The position numbers and the translations under genes were made by a program. From positions 7,575,501 through 7,639,500 of the forward strand of contig CM034402.1 of NCBI GenBank assembly GCA_019925095.2: 64,000 nt of DNA. The letters are read 5' to 3'. The notes beneath the pieces are model-generated. The model was given only the letters and a program-made list of their open reading frames with translations. It did no database searches and was not told the origin of the DNA. Below are positions 49,601-57,777 of this stretch, in pieces; positions within the stretch are counted from its first letter, which is position 1; every line of letters starts with the position of its first letter. This stretch comes from Dendrolimus kikuchii. Taxonomy: Eukaryota > Arthropoda > Insecta > Lepidoptera > Lasiocampidae.

Positions 49601-52595
49601 AAATCTTCGTCTCATCCATCTTTTGAGTCTTGTTTTATGAATATGAATGAATAAACACATTTGAATGTTTATCACAAGTTAGAACTAGGTTCTTGAAATC
49701 TATAATACTGATGCAAACCGGCCCTTGCAGGTGTTTTATTACCCTTTGAATTTGAGTGATCTATTCTTTGCGCTGATCTATTTGTTCACGACGTGCGATG
49801 CCGTAAGACGCTATAAAACCTTCCTCTATAGGTATTTCATGCGAAATATTAGACGTCATTAAGCTGACCATTTGACGATTTCAAGAACTAGTGGGCGGCA
49901 TGTTGCTAGGAGGCCATGTCTAATTTACAAATGGATGAGGGTCAGTCAGTCGGAAAATCCGCCAGTCGTGTTCTGACTGTGAACGAGGCGTTACCTAGTA
50001 CACTTTCGGAGCGTGTATCTTGTAACGACGAACTTTGTGCGATTTATGTGAAAACGATTTTCTGCCCTACGGTTTGGTTTTGTTGTATTGGGCTATACTT
50101 GTAAGAACTGTGAACTGTGTGTACTTCTGATAAACTTTGTGATAATTCCAAAGGACAAAGAATACAATTTCCTGCGACCGGGCGGTCTGTCGTAAGAGCC
50201 TACAAAACAACCCACAGCCTGTTGGTATGGTATTTTTCCGTCTGGATGGCTACCACCCCTTGTTTACAGTATGCCGCCATAACAACCTTGAGTTGTGTTC
50301 CAGCTATTAGTGGCCAGGTTCCAGTCCTCCTTAAGAGAGCAGTAGCGTATTTGTAACTCCTTTGGTGTTACAAATGTCCATAGGTGATGGTATGCACTAT
50401 CTAACAGGTGGGCTGTCTGCCTGTCTGATGAACTCATGCAATAAAAAAAAAGTATCTTAGGTTTTCCTGATCATTTTGTTCAAAACGTTATAAAGCAAAA
50501 GCTTTATACACTCGTCGTATCCGTCCGTCCGTCTGTATGTCCGACAGTCGGTCTTCCTCTGTTCAGTCTGCTTTTGTACGTCTCAGTAATTTTTATAAAA
50601 AATCTCAGTCTATATGGACAAAATTTAGTGATGTAATCTATATGCCATTACACACTGTAGTGGGATCAAGAACAGAGGTGAAGATTAAAGGTTGCTGTCA
50701 TACATGTATGTAATTGAGGATTGAAAAAAAGAGCAATTTAATAAATAATACATAGACATGTGAGGTATAGTTAGCCTGATTGTGAAAATATCATAACGAC
50801 GTGTCTTATAGACTTGTATTTATCTCGATTGGTAAAATATTTGCTTTTAAAGTTTAGCATTAAATGTTTCCCCCAAACTATTAACTGTAAGATGGAAAAT
50901 ACTGAAAATATTCAAATTGGTAGTTAAAATAATACTTTCAGTGAATACTAGTTCCAACAAGATGTCTCGAGTGTCTGTTGGCTAGTTCAGGTAACAATTT
51001 ATTACCCGATTGATATCCTAATGCACTGAAAGATATTTATATTTATTCCGTTCTTTACAGCCTACTCGCGATGCAACAGGCGCTGCCATCGCTGTGTTTA
51101 CCGCTAACAGACACTTTCCTACCCAGACAACACATCAAACGACATTGCAGGTATTAATATTATATAGTGTAAATTATGATCGTATTGTACGACATTGGTC
51201 GTAATTAATTTCAAGTCGATACAATCGACAAAAATTTTGAAAACATAAGGCAATAGGTTTTTACCATTGCCTACACTTAAACATGTGTACACCTCGATGT
51301 GGTAAAACATGCTGTATACTTTACTGAACTCAATGTAATCTATGCTATCACCGTGTTTTATAAAAATATAGATATTTGAAAAGTGTCCGAAACGTTGAAA
51401 CAAAAATCAAATCAAATACCGCTCAAAACCATTAAAACGTAGATTTATTATTATAAACATATGTGAATAGAAAAGAGTGATAGTCAATTGTTTACATTAT
51501 ATTTCTTGGTTTATAAATAAATGGCCAGACTAACACACATGTTACACATTAGTAACGCGCACAATTCATCCAAGTGTTAAAATCATTTCGACAAGCACGC
51601 ACATAAGAACACAAAAGCAAAAGGACGAAGAAACGACGCATCAGAGAATGCATTCTATATGACACTGGTGGAAATTCGTCGTCCTTTTTCTTTCCTTAAA
51701 TCATGGCCACGTTTAAGCAAGTACTCGTATTTGCGGCTCGACGAACTTCTTCGCTTTAGAAAATTCGCACACTTTTGGTGAAACATGCGCGAAAAAAGTC
51801 GTCGAGTCGTAAGTACGCCTACGTTCTTACACGTCTGTCACCCCCTTTTGTTGTAAAACAGAGTTGCTTTCTCCGGCCTCAGCCATCGTAATTCGCACAT
51901 TGTATACTCACAAGCTTATGTAATTACACCTAACATATTTTTAGCTCTGTCCCTAGATCAGAAAGGAGAGTGCATTTAAGATGTTTATCCGGTCCGAAAT
52001 CGAATCCGGAGCCCGTGCATTCCAATAAACGACTTGGGAACTACAACGCCTGACTACTTGATTAGTGGGTGTCATAATTATGTACTAAAAAAATGATATG
52101 AAAATGCGTACATACATAAATGTTAAAACATGAATACAATATGCCGTATTTAGCCTTTCGACATGCATGTACGAGTTTCTACATATAAAAAATTCTACTC
52201 TTTATACATAGATACACACGGTGTCACGAAAATTCTGTAATAATTTATCAATTTGAAAGAAAGTATCAATTTATTAATATTTTTAAGTTTATTGAACTTT
52301 GGATAATAGCTGATTTAGAGTTGTCATATCCTGTACTAATCTTTGAAGTTGATACATTAGTACATTATGTCCAGAACAACAAGACAATCTCGAGTTAAGT
52401 ACGAGAAAGTATATAGAACGATTAGGCACTGTTAACCGATATTGTCTATTTTAGGGTGTGGTGTATCAATTGGACGTGGCGTTGCAATCGGTGGAAACGC
52501 AACGCGCCGGTCTCGTATTCATATACGACATGACAGACTCAAAATACACAAACTTCGATTATGAATTGTCACAGAAGATACTCACCATGTTAAAG
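28292..52595 (+). CDS. PTPN9: Tyrosine phosphatase non-receptor type 9 (Meg2), first four exons
   Basis: PTPN9/Meg2 couples a lipid-binding CRAL-TRIO (Sec14) domain to a protein tyrosine phosphatase and acts on secretory vesicles and in signalling. Exons: 28292-28324 (MAVALSPDQEL|GTAAGT), 48599-48820 (74 codons, including TAIKFLLARKFDVARAHALW and the ending LATGKFTIL), 51061-51150 (PTRDATGAAIAVFTANRHF) and 52455-52595 (VVYQLDVALQS, QRAGLVFIYDMTDSKYTNF, ILTMLK). All junctions are phase 0 with GT/AG sites. These 162 codons cover the N-terminal helices and the start of the CRAL-TRIO domain. The remaining CRAL-TRIO and phosphatase exons are beyond the window. Intron 1 is 20.3 kb. The assignment rests on residue-level resemblance to the known family. 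Confidence 0.93.
28621..29314. other. PTPN9 intron 1, no feature recognised
   Basis: AT-rich intronic DNA. No exon or transposon end could be supported. Confidence 0.35.
29315..29655 (+). repeat. SINE-B, copy 1
   Basis: Starts near GTGGTAGAGTCATGCTGG, contains GAGCCGGCTCAATCA and AGTGTGAAAAGGTTAGCC, and ends GCTTCTCAATAAAAAAAA. The 3' end (ATGACGGTAACCACTTTCC, then GGCTGGCTGCTTG) is a diverged form of the SINE-A tail, while the 5' body is different. Confidence 0.6.
29850..30242. other. Intronic DNA with one old repeat
   Basis: TTTCATTTATATTGGTTCAC and AAACAGACAGGCAAAAATT near 29870-29930 resemble diverged elements elsewhere in the window (near 24740 and 36970). Otherwise nothing was recognised. 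Confidence 0.3.
30243..30400. repeat. Dispersed repeat (ACTGCTGGAC / ATCTCGATGTGCAGG)
   Basis: ACTGCTGGACTCTGGCCTCC, then CGCCACACTTGTCCAAGGTG, then TCGATGTGCAGGTTTCATC. The same order occurs in reverse at 53648-53810. This is a common type of lepidopteran interspersed repeat, probably a LINE 3' UTR. Confidence 0.6.
30872..30957 (-). repeat. 3' end fragment of the second RTE-type LINE
   Basis: TCCACTGCTGGACGTAGGCC, then AAGACGGCGCCACTCATCCC, matches 21255-21310, the C-terminal WRVLGEAYVQQW coding end of the LINE at 21238-23490. Severely truncated. Confidence 0.7.
30958..31638. other. Intronic DNA, unassigned
   Basis: Bases 31360-31620 have higher GC content and open frames on both strands. 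None shows a recognisable domain or splice-bounded exon, so no gene is called. Confidence 0.3.
31639..31956 (-). mobile_element. Helitron-like element (TC...CTAGT)
   Basis: On the minus strand it begins TCTATAATATTATAAAATTG (31956) and ends GCGAATACTAGT (31639). The interior has TTTGTCTGTTTGTTCGTGAT and CCCGGCAATCCCGCAGG blocks seen in related fragments near 18770 and 36000. 318 bp, non-autonomous. The termini match those of 14330-14531, though the interior differs. Confidence 0.65.
32039..32131. repeat. Two adjacent hairpins
   Basis: First hairpin, about 32041-32086: AATTGTGTAGGTAGG paired with CCTATCTACACAATT (one mismatch). Second hairpin: a perfect 20 bp inverted repeat at 32090-32109 and 32112-32131 with a 2 bp loop. 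The right arm of the second lies at the end of a coding-like minus-strand frame. Confidence 0.85.
32112..32440 (-). pseudogene. Coding-like remnant, unrecognised
   Basis: On the minus strand the frame reads NTPPYKHRFTPGIKDAVRK, then a TAA, then DMNDDDVALADADRRRLGQ, NVANIKSLTYNFTDL and KWRSLYTVV. Composition and GC content exceed those of the surrounding intron. The single internal stop and lack of splice sites suggest a broken gene or an unfamiliar mobile-element ORF. No family is recognised. Confidence 0.35.
32441..33713. other. PTPN9 intron 1, no feature recognised
   Basis: No transposon ends, exon or tandem repeat could be supported in this stretch. Confidence 0.35.
33714..34999 (+). mobile_element. 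mariner transposon, full length (1,286 bp)
   Basis: Inverted ends ATAGGTTGGGGAAAAAGT (left) and ACTTTTTCCCCAACCTAA (right) are flanked by TA at 33712-33713 and 35000-35001. Length and end sequence are typical of mariner. It carries one transposase gene with a single visible frameshift. It lies in the sense orientation in intron 1 of PTPN9. Confidence 0.93.
33896..34923 (+). pseudogene. mariner transposase, one frameshift
   Basis: Cut-and-paste DDE/D transposase. The ATG at 33896 opens MSESNEEIRYILKFYYEKG. A run of eight A (33974-33981) shifts the frame before the VRVAQSWFKRFQSGNFD helix-turn-helix region, so an nt was probably lost or gained there. From 34015 the frame is open for 302 codons with ITGDEKWI (first Asp), VFHHDNARPH (second) and SPDLTFSDLHLF (third). 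There are 34 residues between the second and third Asp, the mariner D34D signature. The catalytic triad is intact. AP-SD is TFSD here, a small departure from the usual motif. Confidence 0.92.
35002..35394. other. Intronic DNA, no feature recognised
   Basis: AT-rich with a short (AC)n-like run near 35170-35210. No exon or element termini. Confidence 0.35.
35395..35782 (+). repeat. SINE-B, copy 2
   Basis: Matches 29315-29655 in order: GTGCTAGAATC, GGGCGGGCTCGATCAGTG, GCGTGAAACGGTTACC and a CT-rich middle. It ends GCTTCGCAATAAAAAATAAC. The 3' end carries the diverged SINE-A-like tail (GACTGTAGCCACTTTCTATA). Confidence 0.65.
35783..37399. other. Intronic DNA with truncated Helitron-like debris
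   Basis: CCCGCGACTTCGTCCACG near 35980 resembles the CGCGACTTCATCC end of 31639-31956, and a CCGTTCAGTAG-like AACTACTGAACGGATTT occurs near 36973. These are old fragments without clear ends. No host exon was seen. Confidence 0.4.
37712..39646. repeat. Repeat Y, copy 2 (1.9 kb)
   Basis: Near-identical to 13473-15356, with small insertions near 38235-38254 and 38903-38940. It ends at GGCGATGTTG, exactly where the LINE 3' end begins. The class is unknown. Confidence 0.85.
38587..38788 (+). mobile_element. Small Helitron-like element in Repeat Y
   Basis: TCTGTACTAATATTATAAAG to GGCCGCTAGT, the counterpart of 14330-14531. Confidence 0.65.
39647..42600 (-). pseudogene. CR1/Jockey-type LINE, broken
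   Basis: Minus-strand ORF2 in pieces. The endonuclease end has LDLLLTTHPENY and LGTSDHCLVSLMV (42374-41826). Reverse transcriptase fingers have VKKSFCPDGIPAIVLQ and NRPIAITFLLSMVMERIIN (41514-41116). The palm and thumb region lies in shifted frames to about 40628. A C-terminal remnant follows to 39650. Many stops and frameshifts; a SINE-A short copy (40228-40468) interrupts it. Its 3' end (39647-39700) carries AGACGGCCCACCTGATGG and GGATATTTGCAACACCAGAG, homologous to the SINE-A tail. Clade choice between Jockey and CR1 is uncertain. Confidence 0.75.
40228..40468 (+). repeat. SINE-A, short form, inside a LINE
   Basis: Starts GCCAGGTGGTAGGGC, ends TCCTGCAATAAAAAAAAA, and inserts opposite to the host LINE. 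Its 3' tail is homologous to the LINE's own 3' end about 560 bp away. Confidence 0.8.
43194..43644. mobile_element. hAT-like MITE (451 bp)
   Basis: The left end CAGGGATTCCCAAAGTGG is mirrored by ATTGGGAATCTTTG at the right. The 8 bp flanks GTCTAGAT and GTATACGT match only partly, so the duplication has decayed. It includes a run of about 14 G at 43565-43578. No ORF. Confidence 0.65.
43770..44335 (+). repeat. Repeat H, copy 2, with GATGTGGTC minisatellite
   Basis: Begins AATATTATAAATGCGAAAGT, carries GGACAAGGGATACTTTTC and TTATCCCAGAAAGTAGG, then GATTTGCTATTTTCGTTAT. A minisatellite of GATGTGGTCG-type units runs about 44003-44135. It ends in a GCAGCCGCGGGGTAAA block. The left end is Helitron-like. 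It is the plus-strand homologue of 25275-25740. Confidence 0.65.
44336..45259. other. PTPN9 intron 1, no feature recognised
   Basis: Bases 44740-44850 are locally richer in GC, with CG dinucleotides (CGTTCGATCGTGCGTACG), but no exon with splice sites was found. Confidence 0.35.
45260..46558 (+). mobile_element. maT-type (DD37D) transposon, full length
   Basis: Ends CTTAGTCTGGCCATAAATAC (left) and ATATTTATGGCAAGACTAGG (right) are flanked by TA (45258-45259 and 46559-46560). 1,299 bp with one transposase gene. The D37D spacing points to the maT lineage of Tc1/mariner transposons. Confidence 0.88.
45403..46443 (+). pseudogene. maT-like transposase with two stops and a lost catalytic Asp
   Basis: One frame of 347 codons from ATGGAGTGGGGC to TAA at 46441. 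Stops interrupt it at 45463-45465 (TAG) and 46390-46392 (TGA). The N-terminal DNA-binding half has RKRSGRPRTVRTKNVV and SPRTMSRNLK. The first catalytic position reads LLTNENFF, where family members have TDE; the codon AAT at 45853-45855 is one step from GAT. The second and third Asp are in QKDSAPGHKA and SSPDLNPLDYDLW, 37 residues apart. With the first Asp gone the enzyme should be dead whatever the stops do. Confidence 0.88.
46561..47974. other. PTPN9 intron 1, unassigned
   Basis: A GC-richer patch at 46850-47060 has open frames on both strands but no recognisable domain or splice junction. The rest is AT-rich with nothing recognised. Confidence 0.35.
47986..48175 (+). repeat. RTE-like LINE 3' fragment with 11 bp duplication
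   Basis: TGAAAAGAAGA at 47975-47985 and 48176-48186 flanks a 190 bp copy. It runs from CCTTCCATGATCAAATTG through the YPARELA codons to (TATG)n. It is the clearest example of severe 5' truncation in this family. Confidence 0.9.
48205..48480 (+). pseudogene. Jockey/R1-type LINE C-terminal remnant
   Basis: ALKLRSGHIPVNSFGYML is followed by LHGM-region frames in which CTACGIREDIHHILAECER appears, the Cys/His pattern found at the end of Jockey/R1-type ORF2. A frameshift separates the two parts. It ends about 120 bp before PTPN9 exon 2. Confidence 0.6.
48821..50149. other. PTPN9 intron 2, left part
   Basis: AT-rich. A palindromic TCACTAGTGAGTTATA region lies near 48940. An open frame at 49916-50104 lacks domain or splice support. 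Nothing else was recognised. Confidence 0.35.
50150..50450 (+). repeat. SINE-A, full-length diverged copy
   Basis: From AAAGAATACAATTTCCTGCG to CTCATGCAATAAAAAAAAA. It carries more substitutions than the copies at 25991 and 57309, so it is older. It lies in PTPN9 intron 2. Confidence 0.78.
50451..51060. other. PTPN9 intron 2, right part
   Basis: AAAGCAAAAGCTTT is palindromic near 50491, and CCGTCCGTCCGTCTGTATG follows at about 50520. No exon before the acceptor TTCTTTACAG at 51051-51060. Confidence 0.35.
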
Positions 52596-53647
52596 GTTAG
52601 TGGTAGTTTTTGCATGCCAAGTTCTTTATTCAAGAAATAGTGTGATTGTATGTAAGAGTACTGTCTTTATTTTAACTATGCCTGCGATTCTGTTCTAATG
52701 GTACTAATAATTCTTCGTATCTTCTGAACCCTGCAAGATGTAGTAAGGTTGATGTAAAATATTTATTTTGATTAATTATTTTTATTAATTTAAAATTATG
52801 AGAATGAAGGATGAAGATCATGTCATAAGAAGAATGTCAAAGAAAGATTGATGGATGTAAGACTAAAGGTAGATCAAAAATAAATTAATGGGTTCTGCGA
52901 AGGTTATTTATGAAGGTTTGTGGTTTGGTTTGGTGGGTATAATAATAATAATATTGTGTAAATTCATTTTCAGTTCCAGTATGTATTATAACTTTTATGT
53001 ATTTTACATGACTCACTGCAGCACGAATAAACCCATGAGGTTTCCGTGCCACAGTCGAAAATATTTTATTTTTATGAATGTAATCATATTGGAAAAAAAG
53101 TAATACTATATAGGGTTTCTCTGAATTGGTTACACACAAATGCACAGTAACTAGTTTTATATGAAAAACCGTCTTTTGTGTAGCTATTTGTTAATAAGGC
53201 ATAAAATTTACGCGGAGTATATGTATACCAATTTTGTCTAAGCAAGTGACTCAGAATTGCATAATATTATCTTCGTTGTTTAACAATGTAGAACAGAATA
53301 GAAAAACAATGAAAATAATTTAGGACCTACAAAGTAAACTTATTATTTTGAACGTAAACACTATTAAAGTGCTCAAGTTGTAAGGTTTATCTGTTCTGTG
53401 TTCAGTCGTGCGTTGAGACACCACTGTTTCTATACAAAACTGTGAAGAAGTTTTTGTCGCGTTATATTGACCTTGTGAGGATTTACTCGGATGACAAATA
53501 ACAAATTCAAGGTCGAGATTTTTAATTTGTACTTATTCATTTGTTTCAAACAACGGGTAGTCGTCGGATATCAAATTGATACCGACGAGGTTTTATACAT
53601 GGTTTTTTTCACAGGAATTATTTTTTATATATTTATAGAAATGTGAA
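52596..53647. other. PTPN9 intron 4, left part
   Basis: No continuation of the CRAL-TRIO coding sequence (expected to begin near GAFPA-LK) was found. Short (AAT)n at 52940. Otherwise nothing. Confidence 0.4.
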
Positions 53648-53810
53648 ATGCTAACAACGGTGAAGGAAAACATCGTGATGCAACCTGCACATCGAGATAT
53701 CCGATGTGTGAAAACTGCCAAGTCGCCTTGGTCAAGCGTGGCGTGTATACTGGCCGTTCCTCTTATAATGGGAGGCCCGAGCCCGGCAGGGACATTCATG
53801 GGCTGTTATT
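53648..53810. repeat. Dispersed repeat, reverse copy of 30243-30400
   Basis: AACCTGCACATCGAGATATC, CCTTGGTCAAGCGTGGCG and GGGAGGCCCGAGCCCGGCAG mirror the blocks at 30243-30400. Presence in opposite orientations shows an interspersed element. Confidence 0.6.
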
Positions 53811-54356
53811 ATTTGTTATTATATAGAAATGTATATGAAAACAAAATCAATTTTCTGTGAAATAATCATATTTGTTTTGTTAAGATTCACAGAATACAGA
53901 TTTGTCGAAAGTAAATCCTGACAATTAGTGTCGTCCAAAATATGGTAATGCACGATCGATATAGCGAACTCCATTAAGTAGCCCCTTAAATTTATCGTCA
54001 CCATCGTCCCAGCGTTAAATCCCAGTTGCGTTCGGAGCGTTCGCTTCGAAGCTTGAACTCAACTTTTCTACTTTTCCTTCCCCACTTTGTACGATCTTCA
54101 GCATCCTTTGTTTTGAAACTATCGTAACGCATGCCATCCATCATGACGTCAAGTGTTCCATTGTATGTGTTTCAAATTATTCTCCTCAAAACTTATCAGC
54201 TTGTTGCTTAGGCCAAATAAATATTTTAGTCTTCGATTATAAACGTCAGAATGTATCGTGTATGCAAAGAAACCATTGAAATAAAACTATAATTCATTCA
54301 AATATTATTCTCACATCTAATATGCATAGAATGCTTATTTTTACTCGTGCTATTAA

Positions 54357-54503
54357 ACTTGAATTGTGTTTCGGCATTAGTGAACAGGTTCCAGTCTCCC
54401 ATAAGAGAGCACCTTTGGTGTTGCAAATATCCATAGGCGATGGTAACCGCTTTCCATCAAGTGGACCGTCTGCCTGTCTGCTGATCTTCTGCAATAAAAA
54501 AAA
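54357..54503 (+). repeat. SINE-A 3' fragment with internal deletion
   Basis: TTGAATTGTGTTTCGGC through CCATCAAGTGGACCGTC to TCTGCAATAAAAAAA. The GCAGCGCATTTGTAGC segment present in other copies is missing. Confidence 0.75.
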
Positions 54504-54797
54504 CTAGTTTATTTAAACGGTTTATCACAAACAATATCGAGATCGATCTAAAAAGGAACAGTGACGTCTAAAGATAGAATTCAATTATGTTTCTCTTTTG
54601 TGTACATTAATAGAAAATTCACCGCACGGCAATCCATATCAATATCATACCCGCGTCGAGCAAAATTGATTTTTATACTTTCTGTCTAAAAATAACAAAT
54701 GAGTTTATACTTTGTGTGTAAAAATAACAAATGTTATTATTAATTTATTATCTTTTTAACCGACTTTTTAAACGAGGTTCTCAATTCAATTGTATTT

Positions 54798-55225
54798 TTT
54801 ACATACATACGTACATAACTTCACGCCAGTTCCCTTGCGGGGTAGGCACGAACAACAGAGCGCCATTTAGGCCCATTCTTACACACCTCTCTTGCTTCTT
54901 TGACATTCATAACTTGTCATGCACGCTCGTCTGTTCTTAAGGCTCCTGACATCACCTTCTGCTAGTACACGATCAATTTGATCATGGAAGGTGTGTCGTG
55001 GCCTTCCACGACTTCTACATCCATCCACTTTTGCATTGTATATCATCTGTTTAATCATTCTTTCATCATGCATTCTTTCCACATGCCCGAACCACCGGAG
55101 CATTCCTTTCCTTACCTTCACCCCGACACTTTCTTTCAGACCAACTCTCTTTCTTACTTCGGTATTACGAATGCGGTCCGCGAGCGTCACTCCGCAGATG
55201 CTCGCGGACTGCGAGTCCGCGACGC
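54798..55225 (-). repeat. RTE-like LINE 3' fragment, minus strand
   Basis: (TACA)n at the left is the tail. The minus strand encodes VRKRVGLKESVGVKVRKGM and RWFGHVERMHDER through to YPARELA, with a small deletion near 54910. It ends near a GC-rich ATGCTCGCGGACTGCGAG inverted repeat at about 55198. Confidence 0.82.
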
Positions 55226-57308
55226 GGATGCTCGCTTGTATTTTTTAAAATGTTGTTACTCGATAACTCCGTCAATTGTCAATCGATTTTCAAATGTTTT
55301 CTTTATTCGAAAGAGATATATTCTTGAGGTAATTCCATTGTGACCATGTCGGAATCTGATGGGACCCCCTAAGGAATTCCAAGCTTGTTGTTGAAGAGCG
55401 CCGAGCGCTTACACTTTTCGAAAGGCAAAACTTGTATACGCGTGCTAGTAGTACATTTTTTACAGGCACTTAAAATATTATTTCTAAAGTTATTCAAGCA
55501 CCTAAAAAGCAAAAATATATTTTTTTTTTAAAATCAAACCGACTTCAAACTAAAAACCAAAACCTAATTATTTTTACAACATTTTGAAGTCGGTGCCAAG
55601 TAAAACACAAAAAAACTATAACAAAATTGCAAAATGCGCGGTTTTCAATATGTTATAGAAAATATTACTTTTTTGCTTTTTAGTTTGAAGTTAATTTTGT
55701 TTAAAAAATATTAGACGTACTTATTCTTCACATTTAAGACAGAAGTGACGTTATATTATTACTGGGTAATATGTCGTCTAAAGTCTTGCAAATATCTGAG
55801 TTTATATTTACTAAATAATAGAATATTTATTATACTTAATTTTTTCTTAATTATAAGAATCAAGTGTGTCCGATTCTGAAGGTTTAAATCCTGTATAATA
55901 CACTAATTTAGGGATCCAGTACAGCAGTTGGGCGTAGCCTAGCTAGATTACAATTCTCTTATTATTAAATCTCGCTGATTTAGAGAAAGGGTCTGAAAAT
56001 AAACGTCTTGTAATAACATTTTCATCTCAAAAGCTATTCGTCTTCCGTTTCATTCGAATTTTTTGGGCGGATTTGGCGAAAGCAAATGATGGGAGGCGTT
56101 TCAAAGTAAGCCCTTAGTCACGGCGCGAGATGTAAGCTGTCACTGTCAAGTTTCATCGAAAACGGTGTTATATTTATCTCCAAATAATAATTTGCCTCTA
56201 GGTATTGTGTTCAGTGTTTCAAGGTATATTTTTGCCAATGAGGTTTAATGTACTTAGATAAGGTCTCCGTAACTAGCTTATTTGAACACTCGTTATGGTC
56301 CATGGACGAGAACTCGCTTAGTCTGCGCCGGGATGTTGTCGATACTTTACGTGTTTGAGTGAAAAGTAACTATTAAAAAAATTCATGTGTAGACTAAGGT
56401 ACTGTTCAAACCACCCAAGAAACTCAAATAAAAGTCAAAGGGTGACTTTACACTGATAAGTTTGTTCTATTCTCGATAAAACATCTTATTTAATAAGTTT
56501 TATCCATTTTAACTCGTTTCGACTCGTCATGGCTACGGCCATGTTCAGGTGGACGATGTTGTGGTCGCGAGAAAACTATACTCTTTAAGCAATCTAGCCC
56601 TGTATGTTTTAATAGTTTGGTTAGATGCCATAGCCAGTGTTTCAGCGCTGCAGCAAATACTTGAGCCGGTCCACGGCACGCTCGGCCTGCAATGGCCCCC
56701 GCTTTCATCAAGTTCGAACTTTTTTGTTTTGAATAGCTTCTCTAGTATGTAGTACATATAAATCAATGATTTTGCCAAAATTGTTTTACATAACCCTAAA
56801 GACTTCAACATTATAAGGTCTAGTAGCGCTTTAGCTAACTTCAGTCACATAATAGTTATCTCTGCTTAATTAATATCATCAAAAACAATGTTAATATTCT
56901 GAAGCCTCTAATAGCATAAGTTTCCCGTTGACGCGTGTATGAATAGACTGTGTAAGTTATTGGCAGTCGGCTTCTCGCCTCGCAACGACTTTACTAATCC
57001 TGCTACTCGCTGTCGCGTGCTTAAGCACTTCTCAAACTCATTTGCTGTTGCTAGCGTATCAATTTTGGTTTTAGTGTTGTTGTAACAATAACTGTGTAAA
57101 ATATGAGGAAAAGTTTACTCTGCAATTTACATAATATCAAGGCTCTCTCTTGCGGCTTTATGAGGGTACATTTTGCTTCTGTTTGTAATCCCTTACATTA
57201 ATCAGGATGAAATTAATTCACGTTTATCTCCAGATTTTTTGTTGATAATTGGATTTATAGCCACGGCCATAAAAGAGAAACGAAATAAGAAAAGTAAAGT
57301 AAGTTTTG
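55226..57308. other. PTPN9 intron 4, mostly unassigned
   Basis: Contains a short CCGACTTCAAA / TTTTGAAGTCGG hairpin at 55539-55593. A GC-richer stretch at 56490-56760 has overlapping open frames on both strands but no domain or splice sites. The rest has nothing recognised. Confidence 0.35.
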
Positions 57309-57541
57309 CCAGGTGGTAGGGCATTTTCCCGACTGGATGGCTACCACCCCTGGTCTAAATTATGTCGCCATAACAACCTTGAGTTGTGTTCCGGCATTAG
57401 TGACCAGGTTCCAGTTTCCCTTAAGAGAGCAGCAGCGCATTTGTAGCATCTTTGGTGTTGCAAATGTTCATAGGCGATGGTAACCGCTTTCCATCAAGTG
57501 GGCCGTCTGCCTGTCTGCTGATCTCCTGCAATAAAAAAAAG
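57309..57541 (+). repeat. SINE-A, short form
   Basis: Begins GCCAGGTGGTAGGGC and ends TCCTGCAATAAAAAAAA. It is among the least diverged copies. The fold-back element at 57549 follows directly. Confidence 0.82.
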
Positions 57542-57548
57542 AAAAAAA

Positions 57549-57777
57549 CCGACTTCAAAAACTAAAAAACTAATAAGTATAAAATAACTTATTTCTAAAG
57601 CTATTATTATTAATATATATTATCTAAAACATCTTAAAGTCGGTGCTTAGTAAATTTCAAAATATAGTAATTTTTATATTTTACTTTGCACCGACTTCAA
57701 GATGTTTTAGATAATATATATTAATAATAATAGCTTTAGAAATAAGTTATTTTATACGTTTTAGTTTTTGTAGTCGG
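57549..57777. mobile_element. Fold-back MITE (CCGACTTC ends)
   Basis: Two arms of roughly 100 bp pair almost perfectly: CTTATTTCTAAAGCTATTAT on the left with ATAATAGCTTTAGAAATAAG on the right. An inner pair is AAAGTCGGTGC / GCACCGACTT. Similar ends occur at 1851-1946, 55539-55593 and 58055-58095. The near-perfect pairing suggests a young insertion or recent conversion between arms. Confidence 0.75.

Noticed and set aside
56490..56811. Overlapping open frames of 67-88 codons on both strands
   Set aside because: No recognisable domain, splice sites or start context; which strand, if either, is coding cannot be decided.
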